Part shown: piece after piece, positions 34,449 through 45,922 of the stretch | Position numbering within the stretch: position 1 is the first letter of the stretch | Layout: every line of letters begins with the position of its first letter | From: Arbacia lixula | Taxonomy: Eukaryota > Echinodermata > Echinoidea > Arbacioida > Arbaciidae | Reading direction: 5' to 3' | DNA: 64,000 bases | Assembly: GCA_963669155.1 (NCBI GenBank) | Contig: OZ022581.1 | Location: forward strand, 7,789,167 to 7,853,166 | Program-made: the position numbers and the translations under genes | The notes under the pieces: model-generated | What the model was told of the DNA's origin: nothing | Seen by the model: the letters and a program-made list of their open reading frames with translations, nothing else | Databases searched by the model: none

Positions 34449-34990
34449 TTTTGGTTTAGCCCACAGGAGGCAGTTATGGTTTAGCCCTCAGGAGGCAGTT
34501 TTGGTTTAGCCCACAGGAGGCAGTTTTGGTTTAGCCCACAGGAGGCAGTTATGGTTTAGCCCTCAGGAGGCAGTTTTGGTTTAGCCCACAGGAGGCAGTT
34601 TTGGTTTAGCCCACAGGAGGCAGTTATGGTTTAGCCCTCAGGAGGCAGTATGGTTTAGCCCTCAGGAGGCAGTTATGGTTTAGCCCTCAGGAGGCAGTTT
34701 TGGTTTAGCCCTCAGGAGGCAGTTATGGTTTAGCCCTCAGGAGGCAGTTATGCTTTAGCCCTCAACAGGCAGTTATGCTTTAGCCCTCAGGAGGCAGTTA
34801 TGGTTTAGCCCTCAACAGGCAGTTATGGTTTAGCCCTCAAGAGGCAGTTATGGTTTAGCCCTCAGGAGGCAGTATGGTTTAGCCCTCAGGAGGCAGTAAT
34901 GTTTTAGCCCTTAGGAGGCAGTTTTGGTTTAGCCCACAGGAGGCAGTTATGGTTTAGCCCACAGGAGGCAGTTATGGTTTAGCCCACATG
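34449..34990 (+). repeat. ~25-bp minisatellite inside the tyrosine-recombinase element
   Basis: About 22 tandem copies of a unit like 'ggtttagccctcaggaggca' plus 'gttat/gtttt', with lengths of 23-25 bp and variants ccctcagg, cccacagg and ccctcaac. Variants alternate in higher-order blocks near the left end. It lies between the end of the RT-RNase H frame and the recombinase frame. Confidence 0.9.
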
Positions 34991-35393
34991 GTTTTGTCCA
35001 CGTGAGGCAGATATGGATTATTCCATGACAGCCATTTATGAAATAGCCCATGGGCGGCCGGTTTTTGCTTATACAAAAATTGATGAAGTGACAATCATAC
35101 TTGGATTATTATTCTGATATATTATATACTCTATATGCTGATATTCAGAGCTAAAGGTTAACTGAGGATAAGTTTCATTGTTTCTTAAATTTTGAGATAC
35201 ATCATGAGCATTCTTTGATTTTCGGACAGCGAGTGCTGCAATATTTTCAACCTTTAAGTGTAAGATAAGCGGTGTAGAACGTTTTGATGATATCAAAGAA
35301 AACAACGATTTCTGTTTGTACACACACAGAATTTAGTCCTGTAAGAAAGCCGCTATCTCGATTTGCAGTTCATTTACTGCCTTTTCTTTTTCA

Positions 35394-36382
35394 GATGTTC
35401 TCATCTCTGGAACATGGGCTGACTTCTCTTCAGACACAAAGATTACAACCAACAAATATCTTCTCGGCTTAATGTCCTCTCTACAAGACACCGTTTTGAG
35501 GTCTGAGGCACCTGCTACAATGGATAAATACTTGGGTGGCTGGAAACGTTGGAAGATATTCGCAGCCCAGCATGATCTACAGGCTTTTCCTGCGAAGCCA
35601 GCTCATCTTGCCCTATACATTCGGCACTTAGCGAATTCCGCCGCAAGCATTTCTCCGATCGACACCGCCGTTTATAGTTTTCGTTGGGCACACTCTCTGG
35701 CTGATATCTCACCATCTCCTACTGATAGCCCTATCGTTAAATCAGCCGTTGAAGGATCGCGTCGAAGTCTCGCTAGACCAAAGTCGCCAAAAGAGCCAAT
35801 ATCATCTTCAGACTTGGCACATGCTTCTGTTCTCGATATTCGTCTTCTATTCTTTTGCTTTGTAGCTTTCGCTGGTATGTTGAGGTGTGACGAGATTATT
35901 TCTGTTCGTACGAGAGATATATCTTTCTTCCATGACCATATGGCTTTGTACTTCCAAGGAGGAAAAATGATAAGTACCGCCAAGGTCACACAGAGTTCAT
36001 TGCTAGGTCAGGAAATCCTACTTGCCCAGTAGCTATGTCAGAGAGATATATTGCCATGTTGGGTATTTCTGATAAGCCATCTCACCCCCTTGTCTGTGGT
36101 TTCAAGCGTACGAAACGTCATGGTCTCAAACCTACATGCAAACCCTTGTCCTACACGACCGTTAGAGACATCATAGTCAATGGTCTCTCATCGTACAAGG
36201 ATCCTTCTACACTCGGAACGCACAGTTTAAGAGCTGGCTGAGCATCAGAAGCCGCTTCAAGCTCGGTTAACGAGAGATGTATCGCACGGCAAGGCGGCTG
36301 GAAGTCCATATCTTCAAAGGACATGTACATGCAAGATATAATTTCCAGTAAATTATCCGTCACAAGGGCAATGAATCTCTGA
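35394..36382 (+). pseudogene. Tyrosine recombinase of the retrotransposon, broken
   Basis: An open stretch enters from about 35394; the first ATG is 35472. The N-terminal core-binding-type domain ('TMDKYLGGWKRWKIFAAQHD') is followed by the catalytic arginine in 'GMLRCDEI' (codon 35883-35885). A frame change near 36030 is followed by the HxxR box 'HSLR' (36221-36232), then a TGA at 36239-36241 where a glycine codon is expected, and the tyrosine nucleophile in 'DMYMQD' (codon 36325-36327). Thus all key residues remain but the reading frame is broken twice. In working elements this enzyme integrates the cDNA by site-specific-type recombination. Confidence 0.82.
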
Positions 36383-36646
36383 ATTTATGTTTCAATCAAA
36401 TGTTTAGTGATCCAGGGGCTTCACTCAAGATAATTACGGTGTTTTCTCTCTTATCTCTGTTTTGAAAATGGTAATATATCTTATTTCTTCATGTCTTCTC
36501 TTTCTAGTTTTTTGTCTATTCATATAGACAAAGCGGAAATACTTTGACGGTTGTACTTTTAATAGTACGGAAGTACATTGGCACACCATATATCAATACT
36601 AATATAATTACTCATCCTGATTCCATCCGAACTTTTACCTCGCGCT

Positions 36647-36779
36647 ATTTGTTGTAGAGGTGTCGGTGACCGCACTCTCCCAAGTGTAAACCCGTTATTA
36701 AACAAATTGATTACAAATATAAGAAACAATGTTGTTTGCCTTTGTTTCTGTGTGAAGATAGGTGACTGAAATGAGATTG
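36647..36779 (+). repeat. Split direct repeat B1
   Basis: 133 bp, identical by eye to B2; abuts A2 directly. Confidence 0.9.
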
Positions 36780-36950
36780 TAAAATTCTCTTAGCATTGTA
36801 TAGAAAGAGAATTGTTATCTCATTTGAGGGGGAATGTTGATTTGCATGTGATTACGCAACAAGTTATTGTTGCTACGTGAGCTGGAAGGGAGCTTGCGGG
36901 TTAGTTTTCATTCGCGGTCACCACACCATACAGACCACTAGCATATTTTT
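36778..36950 (+). repeat. Split direct repeat A2
   Basis: 173 bp, same as A1; the two-base junction with B1 ('tg') is shared. Confidence 0.9.
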
Positions 36951-37519
36951 TCTTCCCTGCAACCTTCTTATGATCGCAGAGGTTTATAAACTCTTTTTGT
37001 TATGGTGTCAAACAGTTATTTTCCGTTCAGATGACGGATTGGGTTAGTACACGTTGTAGGTTGACCTTGGAGCTATTTTCTTGGTCCGCTCGATCGCCTT
37101 AACGGGGTCAGATAGGAATTTCAGAGAATTTTCCTTGATAGGGTTAGCTCTGTTTTCGCCTATCTCAAGGTCCAGGATTCTGCTTGTTTATGCAAGCAAA
37201 ATCGTGTATTTACCTAGATTGAATGGTAACTTCAAAAAAAAAAATCATTAAATCAATATTATTCTAATTATCGTATCACAATTCTAATTACAAAGGAATT
37301 CACACGTGATCGGTCAGTGCATTTGATATGCGACTAAAGCCTTCAATATCGGTGTTTCTTGAATACGCAAGAATTACACGTGTATACATGAGAGTAATGT
37401 TCTTCAGAATGACTATGACTAGTCTCAGTTATTCATGTCAGTATGCCAGCTAGAGTACGCTGAAGATGCCAGCTGTTATTTTGTATGTCTTCAAGGTGTC
37501 ATTATTTTTGTTGAGAATG
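36951..37519 (+). other. Spacer between A2 and B2
   Basis: 569 bp unique to the right end of the tyrosine-recombinase element; no coding features. Confidence 0.6.
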
Positions 37520-37652
37520 ATTTGTTGTAGAGGTGTCGGTGACCGCACTCTCCCAAGTGTAAACCCGTTATTAAACAAATTGATTACAAATATAAGAAAC
37601 AATGTTGTTTGCCTTTGTTTCTGTGTGAAGATAGGTGACTGAAATGAGATTG
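37520..37652 (+). repeat. Split direct repeat B2 (right end)
   Basis: 133 bp, same as B1; forms the right terminus of the element. Confidence 0.9.
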
Positions 37653-38005
37653 CTTCTACCCTCTTGTGGCCGAGAGGATAGTATGTGTGTTCAGACTGCA
37701 TCCCTGGTAGAATGGAGAGACAGGCACAATGGGCCGTGCAGAAACGAAAGCAAGTCTGGCGGTACGTGTGTACGGTATGTGTGTGTATGTGTGTGCGTGT
37801 GTGTGTGTGTGCGGTTAGGGTGGCTGGTGGTGCTAAACAGAAGAAATGCGCCTTGAAGGACATTTGATCCAGAAAATTCACTCCAAAGAGACAGATACAC
37901 TTGAATGACGTATATGTGTGTATGAGTGTGGGCGTGTGTTTGTGTGTGTTTGTGTGTCTTTGTGTGTGTGTGTGTGTGTGCTAGAGCTCGCGAGTGAGTG
38001 TACAT
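37653..38005. other. GT-rich non-coding stretch
   Basis: GT microsatellites at about 37785-37812 and 37915-37980. No gene. Confidence 0.6.
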
Positions 38006-38595
38006 TCTAGGTGTGAAAAAGGCTTTTGATAAAAATGATTGAAAATTAGTTACAACACGAATGAAGCTGAAATCTACACCTCAAAGGCCTAAATTTAACG
38101 GATGTCAATCTTTTCCGTCACATTTCATAAATTCTTCTCCTTTAAGTAGTCCTTTGAAGAATTATTGAGATTTTCAGTTTTTGACAAATTTAGAGAACAT
38201 TTTTGTACATGTATATTGGATAATTAATTCAGAACACAACAATGACCATTGTGTATCACACCTGTCAATCCACTAGCAACTTCCATCACAATGTCATTAA
38301 TAATGCATGATGGTCCTGGCAGAAAATAAGTTGTGGTTTGACATGTGTGATGCACAATGACCATTGTTGTGCTCTGAATTGATTCTCTGATACACACACA
38401 TTTTTCGACCCAAATTTGGCCAAAAGTGAAAATGAAATAATTAAATATTCACAGGATCATTACAAGAAAAGTAATTGAAGAAATGTCACAAAGCCTGCTT
38501 CTAAAATATTTGACATTCCTTGACTTTACGTTGTGAAAATTTGAGGTACATTTGATTTATAACTTGAGTGTCAAGAGTTTTCTTTAACACCTAGA
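38006..38595. mobile_element. Long palindromic element, family P, copy 1
   Basis: Nearly the whole ~590 bp folds into one imperfect palindrome with ~290-bp arms: ends 'tctaggtgt' and 'acacctaga', inner arms around 'acaacaatgaccattgtg' (38237-38254) and its counterpart at 38352-38370. Non-coding. Related copies lie at 48453-49146, 57584-57850 (one arm) and 61433-61750. Confidence 0.7.
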
Positions 38596-38644
38596 ATGAG
38601 TGTATATGAACTCATGGAATTCAGGCAACACTTTTTATGACCAA

Positions 38645-38730
38645 TAGAGTACCGAAGTGTGGCGTCATTTGAGCAAATCGTTATTAAAGACAACTGGTTC
38701 TCAACTATGCAGGTAGAGCAAGCAGCGCGG
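38645..38730. repeat. Fragment of the element at 50369-50591
   Basis: Matches the right half of that element in inverted orientation, e.g. 'agagtaccgaagtgtggcgt' and 'gtagagcaagcagcg'. Confidence 0.55.
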
Positions 38731-38902
38731 TAAGTGAAACACTCAAACGATTGACAAGATATTTGTAAGGAAATATGATTGCCCAAATGTGCGATATGGA
38801 GGCGTTTCTCTAACATGTTTTCGACAGTATTCTCGATTTATAAAAAGAACACACACAAAAAGGCAACAATATAATCTGAAATTCACAGAATCGTATCATT
38901 AT

Positions 38903-39122
38903 ACGATGTTCTACTACTGCACATGCACTTCTGCACATGAAGTGGTTCTTAAATCTTCTGCGCATACAGAATATATATTCCTCGAAATGCGTCAAAATTT
39001 GTCACGCTTGTTTGGCGGCGGATCTCCATCGATCAAAAAGCCAAACACGTGAAATAAATATGATATCAATGCACGCGACTGCTGTAGGAATATAACACTT
39101 CGTGCTAACTCCATTCCTTACA
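38903..39122. repeat. Dispersed repeat B, uninterrupted copy
   Basis: The counterpart of 31347-31574. It shows the undisturbed target 'gttctactactgcac' into which the hAT-like element inserted in the other copy. Confidence 0.7.
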
Positions 39123-39497
39123 CCTCTCTGGTTGGAGATACAGTACAGTACAGGTGATAATCTGGGATAGGCAACATAATCTTCTCCCATGTTAAGAAAG
39201 TGATCCTTGTTAACTGTCAAGCATGGATGGGTAGTTAGGAAGCACTTGTAATAGAAAATATGGGATCACAGGTTCACTTTATTCCATGAGAAACCAAGAG
39301 AGTTGAAGACAATAGCATTCAGATATCGATATCATCTTACGTATTCTCAAATGATATCATGTATCGATCGAGGTCGAAGTATAATTAGGGCTATTTTACA
39401 TATATGTTTTCAACTAATTATGTAACTTACTATCGATGGTAACTGCCATAGCAATAGCAGTAAAGCTGAAAATCCATTGGCTGCTATCATGGTAGTG

Positions 39498-40184
39498 ACC
39501 ATTAAAGGTCCCCTGTAATCAAAATGTATGTTGATGTCAGTTGATGCAACTTAACATGTATTGAACAAAATCACTAACTGTTCAATGGAATTATGTGTCC
39601 TATATTTTAAAATATTTTTTTCTATATTTTTCTCAGCACTGATAAGCCCCGCCTCCAAAAATTTCCTCCAACTCAAGATTCTTGTTGTGACGTCATCAAA
39701 GTTAAAAATTAGCAGGATAATAGACAGAATTATGCACAAATTATACATTGCAATGACTACCCCCACCTGCCCACAAGAGCATCACATGTCTTCACACAAT
39801 ACAACCTAACAACCTTTCATGTGGGAATAATCGTTTCCTTATGTCAGAAATGTGCTTGATATATGCCAAGGGGGGAAATACATTGTATAAACATGCGATG
39901 ACATTATAAACACTTGCAGGTAGACATTGCAATGTTTAGTTTGTGCATAAATTATGTTTATTTTCTTGCTAATTTATACCTGTGATGATGTCACAACAAG
40001 AATCTTGAGTTGGAGGATATTTTTGGAGGCGGGGCTTATCAGTGCTGAGAAAAAAATATAGAAAAATTATTTTAAAATAAAGGACACATATTTCCATTAA
40101 GCCGTTACTGATTTTGTGATATGCATATTAAGTTGAATCAACATAAGTCAACATGCATTTTGATTGCAGGGACCCTTTAATGGT
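39498..40184. mobile_element. Palindromic element with ACCATTAAAGG ends
   Basis: Arms of about 210 bp: 39498-39700 and 39985-40184 are inverted copies, e.g. 'ctgataagccccgcctcca' (39639-39657) against its complement at 40026-40045. The ~280-bp middle is unrelated and non-coding. No clear target duplication. Confidence 0.7.
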
Positions 40185-40494
40185 AAATTACAACAATTGA
40201 ACGTATATATTATGCAACAGGGTCCAGAAGACCGGCTTCGTTGATAATCAAGTATCTCCTTTTTTCCCGTCTAAATTTAGTTTCATGAAGCAGTCATCAT
40301 CACACCATTCTACATTCTCCTCTGTCATCATGATCATAACAACGTTCCATGGCAAAAGGCGCCATTGCATCAGAAAGCACCAGTAAGCACCAGTAAGCAC
40401 GGTATATAGTCTGCATACTTGATCATACTACACTCACAATCATAACACAGCCAGTCGTTTACGTGTATACTATTTGCATTCGTTAGACTGCACA
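40185..40494. other. No gene seen
   Basis: Non-coding; includes three tandem copies of 'agcaccagta' at about 40376-40398. Confidence 0.5.
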
Positions 40495-40854
40495 TTCAAT
40501 TCAATTCAATTCAATTCATTTATTTCTCCTCTTTCAATTTTTACAATGATGGTATAGTTAACTTCACAGATTAATATACATATAAATGAACTTGCATAAT
40601 ACAATGAATAAGATAATACAAATTGAAAGGGAAGGAGGGCCGACTAAAAAGCAAAGCTTGTAGGGTGTAGGCCCCCCTATTAATTTCATGAACTATTACT
40701 TTATGAAAAAAAAAAACAACAATAACAACTGATTAAATAATTACAAAATCATTTTAATACGCAAAACAATGAAATTATATACATAAAATACGAAATGTAC
40801 ACAAACATCAAAGTTGCACGCTACAAATTATATTCAAATGGGAAATGCAATTAC

Positions 40855-43800
40855 CTAGTAGCTATGCAGAAGAAAGCTTCTAAGTCTCCTTTTGAAAATT
40901 TGTATTGAATTGCATTGTATAATGTCATTTGGAAGAGAATTCCAGAGTTTTGAACCTGTATAAACGAATTTCTTTTGAGCAAACGATGTTCTATTTAGTG
41001 GCAGATGGAAGGAGCTCGCCTGGCGAGTGAAGTAACTGTGAATCGAATCATTCTTTACAAACATATCATTGAGAGGCATATGTGATTGTTTAGTGCTGAG
41101 CTTGTACATTAGCTGTCCAAGCTGAAAAATATACAAGTCTTTAATTTTCAGTCTTATAATTCAGAAAAAGATTATTCGTATGTGCCCGGAAATCTGCATT
41201 ATTAATAATACGAATTGCTCTTTTTTGTAATATAAAGAGTCTGTTAATTTGGGAAGTTGCTGCACTGCCCCAGGCGATAAGTCCGTAATTCAAGTAAGGA
41301 AGAATTAACGTGGAATACAAGGATAACATAATATACTTAGGAAGAAATTGTCTTAATTTGCTAAGAATACCAGTGTTGCGAGCAATGATTTTGCAGATAT
41401 TGTCAATGTGTGCTTTCCAAGATAATTTTTCATCAATGATTAGCCCCAAAAATTTAGTTGATCGGACCCTTTGAATGAGAGTACCATCAAAAATGATATC
41501 ATTTGGCAAGGTCGCAAGCTTATTACTAAATAGCATGTAACTAGTTTTGTCTAAATCAAGCGACAGTTTGTTTGCTTTTATCCAATTTGTAACACTTTTA
41601 AGTTCGTTATTTAAAATTTGCGTCAATTGATCTGGATCGCTATGTGACAAAAATATATTCGAGTCGTCAGAAAAAAAGTATAGATTTAAGCAGACCAGAT
41701 GACTTCTCAATGTCATTTATATAAATAATGAACAAAAGTGGGCCAAGAATACTGCCCTGCGGAACTCCACAAAGGACAGGTTTAGGTTCAGAGAAATGAT
41801 CGTTCAGTGAAACGAACTGGGAGCGCCCTTTAAGATAATTCTTGAACCACGTCAACGGTTTTCCTCGAATTCCATAGTGAGAAAGTTTGTAAAGTAGAAT
41901 GTCATGATCAAATGTATGAAATGCTTTAGAAAAATCCATGAACAAACCAACCGTATTTGAAGACTGATCAGTAGCTTTGGAAACTGTTTGAACTAAAGAA
42001 AGTATTGCATGGGTAGTGCTACTCTTTTCCCGGGAGCCAAATTGAGTATCAGAAAGGATGTTGTGCTTTTTAAAGAATTTTATTGTTCGTATAGGAACCA
42101 ACTTTTCAAGGATTTTTGATAATGTTGTAAGCAGTGAGATGGGTCTGTAATTACTTGTTAGTGCATTGTCACCCTTTTTGAAAATTGGGATTATCTTCGA
42201 AATTTTCATTGATTCTGGAATATGTCCAGACAGTAATGACACATAGAATATATGTACAAGAGGATCAACTATATAATTCATAGTTTTCTGTAAAAGATTG
42301 TTATCAATTTCATCAAATCCTGCACTCTTATTTAATTTTAGGCCAGAAATAATTTCAATTACTTCTTGCGGGTACGTAGGAGAGAAAAATATGGAACTTT
42401 CATTTCTGTCCCCCAGGTAGTGGTGAAATGAACGATGTGTTGATGGTATGCGCCTGGCAAGGTTAAAACCAACTTTGGAAAAATAATCATTGAAAATATC
42501 TGCCATGTGAGCTTCATCCTCGACAACAGTATCATTATGTCTAAGCTTACTTATCTTAGAATGCTTTGGTCTATTATTGATGGTAGAATTTATGATATTC
42601 CATGTTCTCTTAAGATCATTTTTGTAACGATTGAATTGATCATGATAATACTCTTTTTTAGCAGTACGGGTCACCCCTGTAAGTACATTCTTATAATTGC
42701 TATAATGAAACCTTGTTTCATCAGTAAGTTTAGATATATATTTATAGTATAGTTTATTTCTCCGATTTATTGAACGTAGAATTGAGTTGGTTATCCAAGG
42801 TAGTCTGGGTGATTTTTTATAATTTTTAGACTTAGGTTTAGAAAAAGGAATATTTCGATTTACATGTGACATAAAGGTTTCTACAAATATTTCATATGAC
42901 TGATTAACATCTTCTGTATTAAACACGTCATCCCAAGATTCTTCTTCAAGACTTAATTTCAATCGACACAGATTTTCGTCATTATATATACGTCTTTTAC
43001 GTACATGACTAGAAGAGTCATTTGCCTGAAACCGTTCAGAATAATACACAAAAATCGGAAAATGGTCAGAAATATCTGACAGGACAATGCCAGCTTTAAA
43101 TTCAGAACGTACATTTGAAAAAAAAGTTGTCAATAAGAGTTGCCGAAGTATTGGTTATTCTAGTGGGTCTAGAAATAAGTGGCAAAAAAGAGGCAGAGAG
43201 GAATGTCTCTAAAAATCATGTGCAGGAATATTAGCATCACTGGATAAAAGATTATAGTTAAAATCTCCCATAATGATACGCTTTTTGTTTTGAATGAAGT
43301 GAACGTGTAATAAATTATCCAATGTGTTCAGAAAATCAGTATGGTTACTCTGAGGTGGCTTGTAAACAACTCCCAAAATAGTTTTTCTTTTATTGCGATC
43401 AGTAATCTCAATAAACAAGGTTTCTGCAGTGTCATAAACTCATTTCTTCAATTATAGCATATTCAAACAGACTTGGAACAAAGAATGCACACCTCCACCT
43501 ATTTTATCTTTACGATTATTTGTAAGTATATCATATCCAGGGATGGAAAACAACGTATTGTTTCTTTCTGCAAGCCACGTCTCAGTTACACCTAATACTG
43601 TATTTTGGGAAACTCCTGTGTTATCTAGAAACAACCGAAATTGTTCATAATTCTTGTGAGACTTCAAATATTTAGATGCAATATAGACAGGCAAGAATCA
43701 GGTAAACTTTTGAAAATATTTTTTGTTGAGGTCTTAGTATAATAGTTTGAGGAAATGAGACCCGAAGCAATATCATTTGGATCCAATTCACATTTCAATT

Positions 43801-43873
43801 CATCATTATTAGCGCAAATATCCTGTGTAACTTTACCAGGATCATGGGAAATGTTCGTCATTGACAATGTCAA
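40855..43873 (-). pseudogene. LINE ORF2: endonuclease - reverse transcriptase, broken into pieces
   Basis: Pieces from N to C: 43873-43664 and 43694-43452 (endonuclease with 'LGVTETWLAERN'), 43418-43209 (endonuclease with 'GVVYKPPQSN' and 'IIMGDFNYNLL'), 43133-41667 (RT, with 'PIFKKGDNALTSNYRPISLL', 'FMDFSKAFHTFDHDILLYKL' and 'VPQGSILGPLLFIIYINDI'), 41716-41141 (RT catalytic box FSDDSN, a variant of FADD, and the thumb), 41136-40855 (C-terminal segment with 'KLWNSLPNDI', typical of this group). Most breaks are frameshifts between adjacent, collinear pieces, so the element is dead but still well preserved. The product nicks target DNA and primes reverse transcription there. Confidence 0.85.
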
Positions 43874-43916
43874 TCCTTATTTACAGATAATTATGTAGAA
43901 GAAAAAAAAAAGCATA

Positions 43917-44663
43917 CTACTTAATTTTGTTGAGATCCTCTTCTCGATGGATGGCTGTGGGCGGAACATTGTGGTTCTTCCTTACCAGGATGGTGCCATT
44001 CACAGTCCAGAGGAATTTCCATCCAGCCTTCTTCGTTTCCTCGTTCACCTTCCTCAGTAGTGCCTTCGTAGCGGGGGCAAGATTTTCGTTGATGAAGATC
44101 CTCCTCTCATCTCGCGAGAAGCCCAGCTTCCGAGTAGTTGTCTCCCGCAGCTTCTTTCGGGCAACGTAGACTGCATCTCTCATCCTCCTCGTCGTGAATC
44201 TCACGATGATTGGTCGTGGAGTGAGTACACCTTCCTTCCTTTGACCTAGGCGATGGGTCACGTCTATGTGGGCGTTGTTGATTTCTGGAGCTACCACCTT
44301 CATGACTTTCAATACTGACTCCCTCACATTTTCCCCTTCCTGCTCAGGCACACATGCCACTTCAAGGTTGACTCTTCAATGGTACTGGTCTAGATCGTTC
44401 ACTTGACATTCGAGTGCCGTCATCTTGTGTTTCAGTTCCGCGTTTTCTCTTTTCAGACTCTTGTTATCGTCATTCAACCTTTTTACATCGTTTGTTAGAT
44501 CATCAAGTTTTCCGCTGAAGAACTCGACAGACCTGTTTAACTCATCTTGACCAGATTTAATCTCTGCCAGTTGCGAGGTTAGCGTTTCATTTAACTGATG
44601 TAGTGCAGGCTTAATATCCAGATAATCGTCGTAAGTGATGGTATGGTTCTTCTTAGGAGGCAT
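43917..44663 (-). pseudogene. LINE ORF1: coiled coil plus L1-type RNA-binding domain
   Basis: ATG at 44661-44663. The first ~96 codons form a coiled coil rich in L, N, K and E ('LTNDVKRLNDDNKSLKRENA'), ending near 44376. After a small frame break the frame at 44360-43917 encodes an RRM-like and C-terminal domain resembling L1 ORF1p ('RPIIVRFTTRRMRDAVYVAR', 'IFINENLAPATKALLRK'). It would coat the element RNA as a trimer. Confidence 0.75.
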
Positions 44664-44837
44664 GTTCGTCAACTAAAACAATAAGGAAATGATGACGTAG
44701 GACTGACCCGCCCCAATTATTCAAGAAGGTGGAGATGATGGAGATGGATGCTTGGCGCGCCTTAGAGATGCCTTCCAGCGCAAAGTCCTTGCGTCCTCTG
44801 GGATGCGCGTTTGTCTCTTGCGCGTGGTCTCTTACGC

Positions 44838-45815
44838 CCGGGGTGGTATTCTGAGACCGTTTTATCTCTGTTTTAAGTCTGTTGTAACTAATCGGTATTC
44901 TGGAGGGCGTTTCATGAACATTTTTCGTCTGACACGCTGTCTTTTTCCGACAGTTACCATAGTAACAGTCAGAGGCTAGTGCCTCTCAGCCAATCAAAAA
45001 CGAGGATTTCACTGAAGTTGTCAGCACTGACCATTTGGTCAGTGCTGACAACGTTCATGAAATGCCCTACTGAACACCGTTTTATCTATGTTGTAACTAT
45101 TGTTTTAACTCTGTTTTAACGTTTGTTTTATCTCTCTCCCTTTGCCCGCGCATATAGCGCATGCCATTTTCATAGTTTGTGCGCACGCGCGTAACTTTTG
45201 GCGCAAACAGTAAAACCATCTCTGTAACACGGTATTCTGACGACTGTTTTCTCTTCTGTTGTAACTCTGACCATGTGCAAATATATGCCTGTGAGATAAA
45301 ACAGGGTGGATGGTGTTTTAACTTTGTATAATTATGTCATGGCGGAAATCTTTATCGCTAAAACTTCAAGAACTAATCGCGCAACCTCTTCTGCGAGAAA
45401 ATCCACACCTCTTCGAAACTTTGCCATGACTATCTTCAGCAAATGTTGTTTTTTTTTTAAATTCTCTCGCATAACATGCACACAACATTAACACAAACAA
45501 AAAAGCCAACGCAATATATTAAGCGCAAAATAAAGCGCTAAAACGCGCATAAATAAAACAAGGCGCGTTTCTCGCGCTTTTGCCCAAGGGAGCAATCGGA
45601 TTGGTTAAAACTTTTCATTTGCTACCTCTAACAACATTTCCTATTGGTTATAGTTGTGGCGGTAGGCGTGGTTTTCCTGACTTACAACACCGTTAAAACG
45701 GTGTTCAGAATACCGTTTAACAACTGTTTTAGCGCTGTTGTAACTCACTGACTTACAACAGAGATAAAACAGAAAGTTAAAACAGAGATAAAACGATGCT
45801 CAGAATACCACCCCA
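44838..45815. mobile_element. Palindromic element with GGGGTGGTATTCTGAG ends
   Basis: Ends GGGGTGGTATTCTGAG and CTCAGAATACCACCCC. The interior is full of 'gttttatctctgtttta'-like direct and inverted repeats. A second short palindromic element (44904-45068) is inserted in the left part. Non-coding. Confidence 0.7.
44904..45068. mobile_element. Short palindromic element nested in the one above
   Basis: Ends AGGGCGTTTCATGAAC and GTTCATGAAATGCCCT, with inner inverted pair 'ttgtcagcactgacca' / 'tggtcagtgctgacaa' at 45017-45050. Related by its ends to 2493-2631. Confidence 0.65.
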
Positions 45816-45922
45816 GGTGTTGATTTTCAAATAGATCCGAGTCTAAAATTTGACGAAATTTGTTCTTTATAACGGCAAGCTCGTCGTAGCCTCCCACATA
45901 AAAACAATAGTATGCAATTCAC

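Larger units (their letters stand above)
31575..37652 (+). mobile_element. Tyrosine-recombinase (DIRS-order, PAT/Ngaro-like) retrotransposon, degenerate
   Basis: The end structure is A1 - coding - B1 - A2 - spacer - B2: A1 31575-31747 equals A2 36778-36950, and B1 36647-36779 equals B2 37520-37652. Such split direct repeats are the hallmark of PAT and Ngaro elements, in contrast to the inverted repeats of DIRS1. It encodes a zinc-knuckle gag, RT plus RNase H, and a tyrosine recombinase in place of an integrase; no target duplication is expected or seen. Frameshifts and two stops make it inactive, although the terminal repeats appear identical. Confidence 0.88.
40495..44690 (-). mobile_element. 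Non-LTR retrotransposon (LINE, jockey/CR1 group), degenerate
   Basis: Minus-strand ORF1 (coiled coil plus L1-type RNA-binding domain) and ORF2 (AP endonuclease plus RT), a ~335-base 3' UTR and a 3' tail of short repeats (TTGAA)n at 40495-40519, as in CR1/L2/Crack-type elements rather than a poly(A) tail. Several frameshifts split both ORFs. The exact 5' end is unclear. Confidence 0.85.

Noticed and set aside
34186..35394. Possible intron (GTATG donor, TTTTTCAG acceptor) spanning the minisatellite in the tyrosine-recombinase element
   Set aside because: The RT-RNase H frame ends naturally at 34207 and the recombinase can start independently, so an intron is not needed; kept only as a possibility.
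37666..37680. tRNA-like A box 'tggccgagagg' suggesting a tRNA or SINE head
   Set aside because: No B box follows at the right distance and no cloverleaf can be drawn; the segment is likely a continuation of repeat B after the tyrosine-recombinase element.
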